Source: JANRLJ01 sp034437895 | GTDB lineage: Bacteria > Chloroflexota > Anaerolineae > Aggregatilineales > Phototrophicaceae | Assembly (NCBI GenBank): GCA_034437895.1 | Contig: DAOTTO010000036.1 | Location: forward strand, 1 to 34,992 | Direction of reading: 5' to 3' | DNA length: 34,992 nucleotides | In this document: piece after piece, positions 32,827-34,992 of the stretch | Numbering within the stretch: the first letter of the stretch is position 1 | Layout: every line of letters begins with the position of its first letter | Notes under the pieces: generated by a model | The model's input: the letters and a program-made list of their open reading frames with translations, nothing else | Database searches by the model: none | Told to the model about the DNA's origin: nothing | Translations under genes and position numbers: made by a program

Positions 32827-33945
32827 GTGTTAAACGGAAACGGCAAAACGGCGATCAGCCTATTAACCATTGAGCCGCCTTCATGGACGGGCGATTTACT
32901 GAATTACCTTAAAGATCACGGTTATGATGTGACCATGATGACTTCGTTAGATGACGAGTTAAAGTTTTTGAAAGAACACTCACCCGATGCAGTGATTACG
33001 GTTAATCCTGTAGGCAGTCAACATTTCTTCCAAAGCATCAGGGCGCATACGCCGCATCCCCTACTCGTTCTCGTCACCGATAATTTTACTGGCGATTTAC
33101 CTTATGAAACTGCCGACGCAGTGCTGCCGCCCACACCCCATTACGTGGACTGCCAGTTACAAATGCTGCTTCATCTTCGCGCCGAAAACGAAGCGCTTCA
33201 TAAGCAAAACCTCGCCTTAAATGAGGAGGTTAAAAAACTTAAAGAGGAGGTGATTCAGCGCAAACGCACCAACAATGAGGTGGAACTTCTGAAGAATGCC
33301 ATTGTGCATAATATTTCACATGAACTCAAAACGCCCTTACTCCAAGTGAAAGCAGCGGTCTCAATGATCGCTGAGGATTTAAAAGATAATCAACTGAGTC
33401 AGCTTGCTGTAAACGCGACAGCACGTCTGGAAATTCTTGTCAAAAATGTCACCTTGTTGGGCAGCAGTCTCGATATTAACCTCGGTCCCGTCATCATCCG
33501 GGATGCCATCGAATATGCCCGGCGCAATTTAGGGCGTGTATGGGAACATCGTGAAGATGCCACACGCATCAAAGTGCATATTGCCGATCATTTGCCGCCG
33601 CTGCTGGCTGATAAACAGGCGATTAGCACGGTGCTTCAACTCTTGATGGATAATGCCCTTAAATTCAGCAAGAAAGACATCGAAGTCCGGGCAGAAGTCC
33701 AAGGCGATCATGTCAAAGTCTCTGTGTGTGATAACGGGATTGGTATCGCTAAAGACCAATTGGATGCCATTTTCGAGATGTTTTACCAAGTGGATAGCTC
33801 GTCTACCCGTCGCTATGGAGGCATGGGGGTCGGACTGGCAATTGTGCGGATTATCCTAGAGCGCCATAACACCCAAATTGAAGTCGATAGCAAAGTGGAT
33901 GAAGGGACGACATTCTCATTTATGCTCAAACGCTTTGATATTTGA
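32827..33945 (+). CDS. Soluble histidine kinase with degenerate receiver domain
   Basis: About 372 residues without a membrane helix. Residues about 8-115 fold like a CheY receiver (AISLLTIEPPSW, PDAVITVNPV, LLVLVTDNF) but the acidic pair and the phospho-acceptor Asp are replaced (TIEP, TVNP), so it is a pseudo-receiver. A coiled coil covers about 118-155. HisKA follows with H165 (NISHELKTPL), then HATPase_c with N276 (LLMDNALKFS), D302 (DNGIGI) and GGMGVGLAI (331-339). It should autophosphorylate on His; no response regulator is adjacent. The start is GTG 32827 with AAGGA 9 nt upstream; GTG 32821 is an alternative. TTGAGC (32756) and TAAGAT (32778) may be a weak promoter. Confidence 0.85.
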   Translation: MLNGNGKTAISLLTIEPPSWTGDLLNYLKDHGYDVTMMTSLDDELKFLKEHSPDAVITVNPVGSQHFFQSIRAHTPHPLLVLVTDNFTGDLPYETADAVLPPTPHYVDCQLQMLLHLRAENEALHKQNLALNEEVKKLKEEVIQRKRTNNEVELLKNAIVHNISHELKTPLLQVKAAVSMIAEDLKDNQLSQLAVNATARLEILVKNVTLLGSSLDINLGPVIIRDAIEYARRNLGRVWEHREDATRIKVHIADHLPPLLADKQAISTVLQLLMDNALKFSKKDIEVRAEVQGDHVKVSVCDNGIGIAKDQLDAIFEMFYQVDSSSTRRYGGMGVGLAIVRIILERHNTQIEVDSKVDEGTTFSFMLKRFDI

Positions 33946-33949
33946 TCTG

Positions 33950-34393
33950 ATGAAGGCTGTTATTCTACTGCATGTGGTCTCTACCCTGTTGATGGTCGGG
34001 ATCATCTGGTTTATCCAAATTGTGCATTATCCCCTTTTTAACCGCATCGGCGGTGATGTGTTCATGGCTTATGAGGCCGCGCATACGACTCTTGTGACCT
34101 GGGTTGTGATGCCGTTGATGCTAGTAGAGTTGGTCACGGCGCTACTGCTCGCGGTGCAGCCTATATCAGGGATTTCTCCCATCGTTTTTTGGCTTGGGCT
34201 AATTTTGGTAACGGCTATTTGGCTGTCCACGCTTTTTCTCCAAGTCCCGCAGCATTCTCGCCTATCACTCGGTTTTGATGAAACCGCTTATCGCGCATTA
34301 GTGACCTCTAATTGGATTCGCACCATTGCATGGAGTTTGCGCGGCTTACTCGTTATTTTCATGTTGGCAAAGCTGCTCGATGTGGCTTCGTGA
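33950..34393 (+). CDS. Four-helix membrane protein of unknown function
   Basis: A 147-residue protein with TM helices at about 4-26, 48-68, 77-97 and 123-142. Polar conserved-looking residues lie at helix ends: H26 and H45, QVPQH (98-102) and NWIRT (121-125), as in small membrane proteins that bind heme or metal, but I do not recognise a named family. The ATG lies 4 nt after the kinase stop, without a clear ribosome site, so it is probably translated by coupling. It may work with the soluble kinase as a membrane partner; this is positional only. The next 599 bases have no convincing gene. Confidence 0.75.
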   Translation: MKAVILLHVVSTLLMVGIIWFIQIVHYPLFNRIGGDVFMAYEAAHTTLVTWVVMPLMLVELVTALLLAVQPISGISPIVFWLGLILVTAIWLSTLFLQVPQHSRLSLGFDETAYRALVTSNWIRTIAWSLRGLLVIFMLAKLLDVAS

Positions 34394-34401
34394 TAAAGGC
34401 A

Positions 34402-34500
34402 GGGGCTTCCACCGACTGAGACAGTATGAGATGATGCCCCATCTCAAAACACAGACGTTGTTGGTTAAATATTTTACGTGGCAACCTATTTGCCACAACC
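34402..34500 (+). ncRNA. Candidate HEARO/omega-RNA-like structured RNA (5' part)
   Basis: The sequence GGGGCTTCCACCGACTGAGA, followed by CAGTATGAGATG and ATGCCCC, resembles as I remember it the 5' end of HEARO RNA, the guide RNA of IscB nucleases. Structure supports this: TGAGATG (34427-34433) pairs with CATCTCA (34440-34446), and its loop bases GCCCC (34436-34440) can pair with GGGGC (34402-34406), making a pseudoknot. A second hairpin GTGGCAA/TTGCCAC (34478-34496, loop CCTAT) follows. The 3' limit is not clear. No iscB or tnpA frame is present in the 490 bases that follow. An omega RNA would take its guide from the bases just upstream, that is around 34386-34401 at the end of the membrane protein gene. 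Confidence 0.5.
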
Positions 34501-34622
34501 CCATATATTCCGTTATTAAAGTGCCTCGATTGGCTCAATTACCGAGCTTTACGCCTCGTGCAATGCGCCAATTGAATGAATGGAAGTATAGCGCCAATGG
34601 TTTCAATCTGCAAGATTTTCTA

Positions 34623-34668
34623 CGCCTTATATCCCCCTATCTAAAGCTAGGGGCTTTACGGCGTTTTT
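34623..34668 (+). terminator. Terminator-like or IS right-end-like nested hairpin
   Basis: CGCC (34623-34626) pairs with GGCG (34660-34663), and inside it CCCCTA (34634-34639) pairs with TAGGGG (34648-34653). TTTTT follows at 34664-34668. Read as RNA this is an intrinsic terminator for the kinase/membrane-protein transcript or the candidate ncRNA. The shape TAGGGGCTTTACGGCG also resembles right ends of IS605-type elements. Confidence 0.55.
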
Positions 34669-34675
34669 CGGTAAA

Positions 34676-34741
34676 AGTTTTTAGTTCATCTTTTTTAGTA
34701 AGGACAAAGTTTTCTCTTACACCTTGCTTTGACTAAAAACT
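34676..34741. repeat. 10-bp perfect inverted repeat
   Basis: AGTTTTTAGT (34676-34685) and ACTAAAAACT (34732-34741) are perfect inverted copies 46 nt apart. Inside are smaller pairs, GTAAG/CTTAC and CAAAG/CTTTG, so the whole could fold as a branched stem. It could be the remains of a small mobile element. No coding potential is seen here. Confidence 0.45.
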
Positions 34742-34798
34742 AATCACTATGAACTGCGTAACTTCTAAATTTGAGGGTTTACGCGATTGATTCGTTTT

Positions 34799-34864
34799 GT
34801 AGGGACGACTCACCGCATTGATGTGTGCGCCCTTGCCGGGAACGACTTATGTGTCGTTCCCTAC
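34799..34864. repeat. Palindromic intergenic repeat (GTAGGGACGAC type)
   Basis: GTAGGGACGAC (34799-34809) and GTCGTTCCCTAC (34853-34864) are inverted copies that differ by one inserted base. The right half forms its own perfect 9-bp hairpin, GGGAACGAC/GTCGTTCCC (34838-34861, loop TTATGT). Repeats of the GTAGGGRCG kind are common between genes in Chloroflexota and usually occur in many copies; copy number cannot be judged here. Confidence 0.65.
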
Positions 34865-34889
34865 GATATACCAATTCAGGACTTTCGCT

Positions 34890-34992
34890 TACCTCACCCC
34901 CCGGCCCCCTCTCCAAGTATTGGAGAGGGGGAGAAAAACGCATCTTGAAGTCCCCTCTCCATGCAATGGGGAGGGGATTTAGGGGTGGGGTA
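34890..34992. repeat. Cloverleaf palindromic repeat with terminal inverted repeats
   Basis: TACCTCACCCC (34890-34900) and GGGGTGGGGTA (34982-34992) are terminal inverted repeats with one wobble. Inside are two 12-bp hairpins with 3-nt loops: 34905-34931 (CCCCCTCTCCAA, loop GTA) and 34951-34977 (TCCCCTCTCCAT, loop GCA, one wobble). The layout is a three-way junction. This C-rich CTCACCCCC/CCCTCTCC type occurs in many bacterial genomes as a dispersed MITE- or REP-like element. It reaches the last base of the window. Confidence 0.75.

Larger units (their letters stand above)
34402..34668 (+). mobile_element. Possible non-autonomous IS200/IS605-type element without genes
   Basis: If the structured region at 34402 is the left end of an IscB-type element, the nested hairpin at 34623-34663 would be a fitting right end, giving a 267-bp element with no transposase. 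Several internal inverted repeats lie between, such as ATTGGC/GCCAAT and CTCAATT/AATTGA around 34528-34575. IS200/IS605 elements have subterminal hairpins and no terminal inverted repeats or target duplications, so the borders cannot be proven from one copy. Confidence 0.3.

Noticed and set aside
34326..34736. Open frame of 136 codons after the last membrane protein gene
   Set aside because: It starts inside the upstream gene in another frame, crosses the hairpins of the candidate ncRNA and the terminator-like hairpin, has no ribosome site and no recognisable domain. I treat the region as non-coding.

Overview
The window looks like a chromosomal segment of a member of the Chloroflexota (green non-sulfur bacteria, Anaerolineae-like). 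This placement rests on gene content and style: a mid-GC sequence, ThyX instead of ThyA, a moxR-bat operon, lipoproteins with long Thr/Pro/Glu spacers, and G/C-rich palindromic intergenic repeats. No 16S rRNA or tRNA gene is present, so the placement is an inference. Almost all of the sequence is densely coding, with many ATGA, GTGA or TGATG overlaps between consecutive genes.

Region by region: (1) 1-8531, minus strand: one long run that reads Nudix hydrolase, small membrane protein, MoxR ATPase, DUF58, a BatD-like protein, two vWA membrane proteins (BatA/BatB type), a TPR lipoprotein (BatC-like), BatD, and BatE cut by the window edge. (2) 8649-11760, plus strand: a ParB/SerK-fold protein, an ACT-domain protein, a small unknown protein, a membrane-anchored JAMM protein and an A24 prepilin-peptidase-like protein, closed by a bidirectional terminator. 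(3) 11818-14090, minus: cysteine desulfurase and MnmA, the sulfur donor and thiolase for tRNA 2-thiouridine. (4) 14290-17064, plus: enolase and pyruvate kinase, the last two steps of lower glycolysis, then a strong terminator. (5) 17116-21865: a zinc-ribbon membrane protein (minus), RadC (plus), and a FecR-like membrane protein plus GT39 glycosyltransferase pair (minus). (6) 22007-24593, plus: YebC, RuvC, RuvA, ThyX. (7) 24643-26070, minus: truncated hemoglobin, a 3-TM protein, a lipoprotein. (8) 26157-31123, plus: a tandem periplasmic-binding protein and a DnaQ-DinG fusion. (9) 31150-34393, plus: a Cys-rich protein, a HAD-DinB fusion, a soluble histidine kinase with a degenerate receiver, and a 4-TM protein.

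The last 599 bases (34394-34992) contain no convincing gene but are rich in structure. Just after the last stop codon lies a sequence that resembles the 5' part of HEARO/omega RNA, the guide RNA of IscB transposon nucleases. It includes a GGGGC/GCCCC pseudoknot and is followed by hairpins and an IS-end-like or terminator-like hairpin, with no iscB or tnpA gene. Two further palindromic repeats follow; the second is a cloverleaf with 11-bp terminal inverted repeats that ends at the last base of the window.

The most interesting points are the candidate stand-alone omega RNA, an exo-DinG protein that keeps both the DEDDh exonuclease residues and four Fe-S-type cysteines, the HAD-DinB fusion, the membrane-anchored JAMM protein in an operon with an ACT and a SerK-like protein, and a histidine kinase preceded by a tiny leader ORF.
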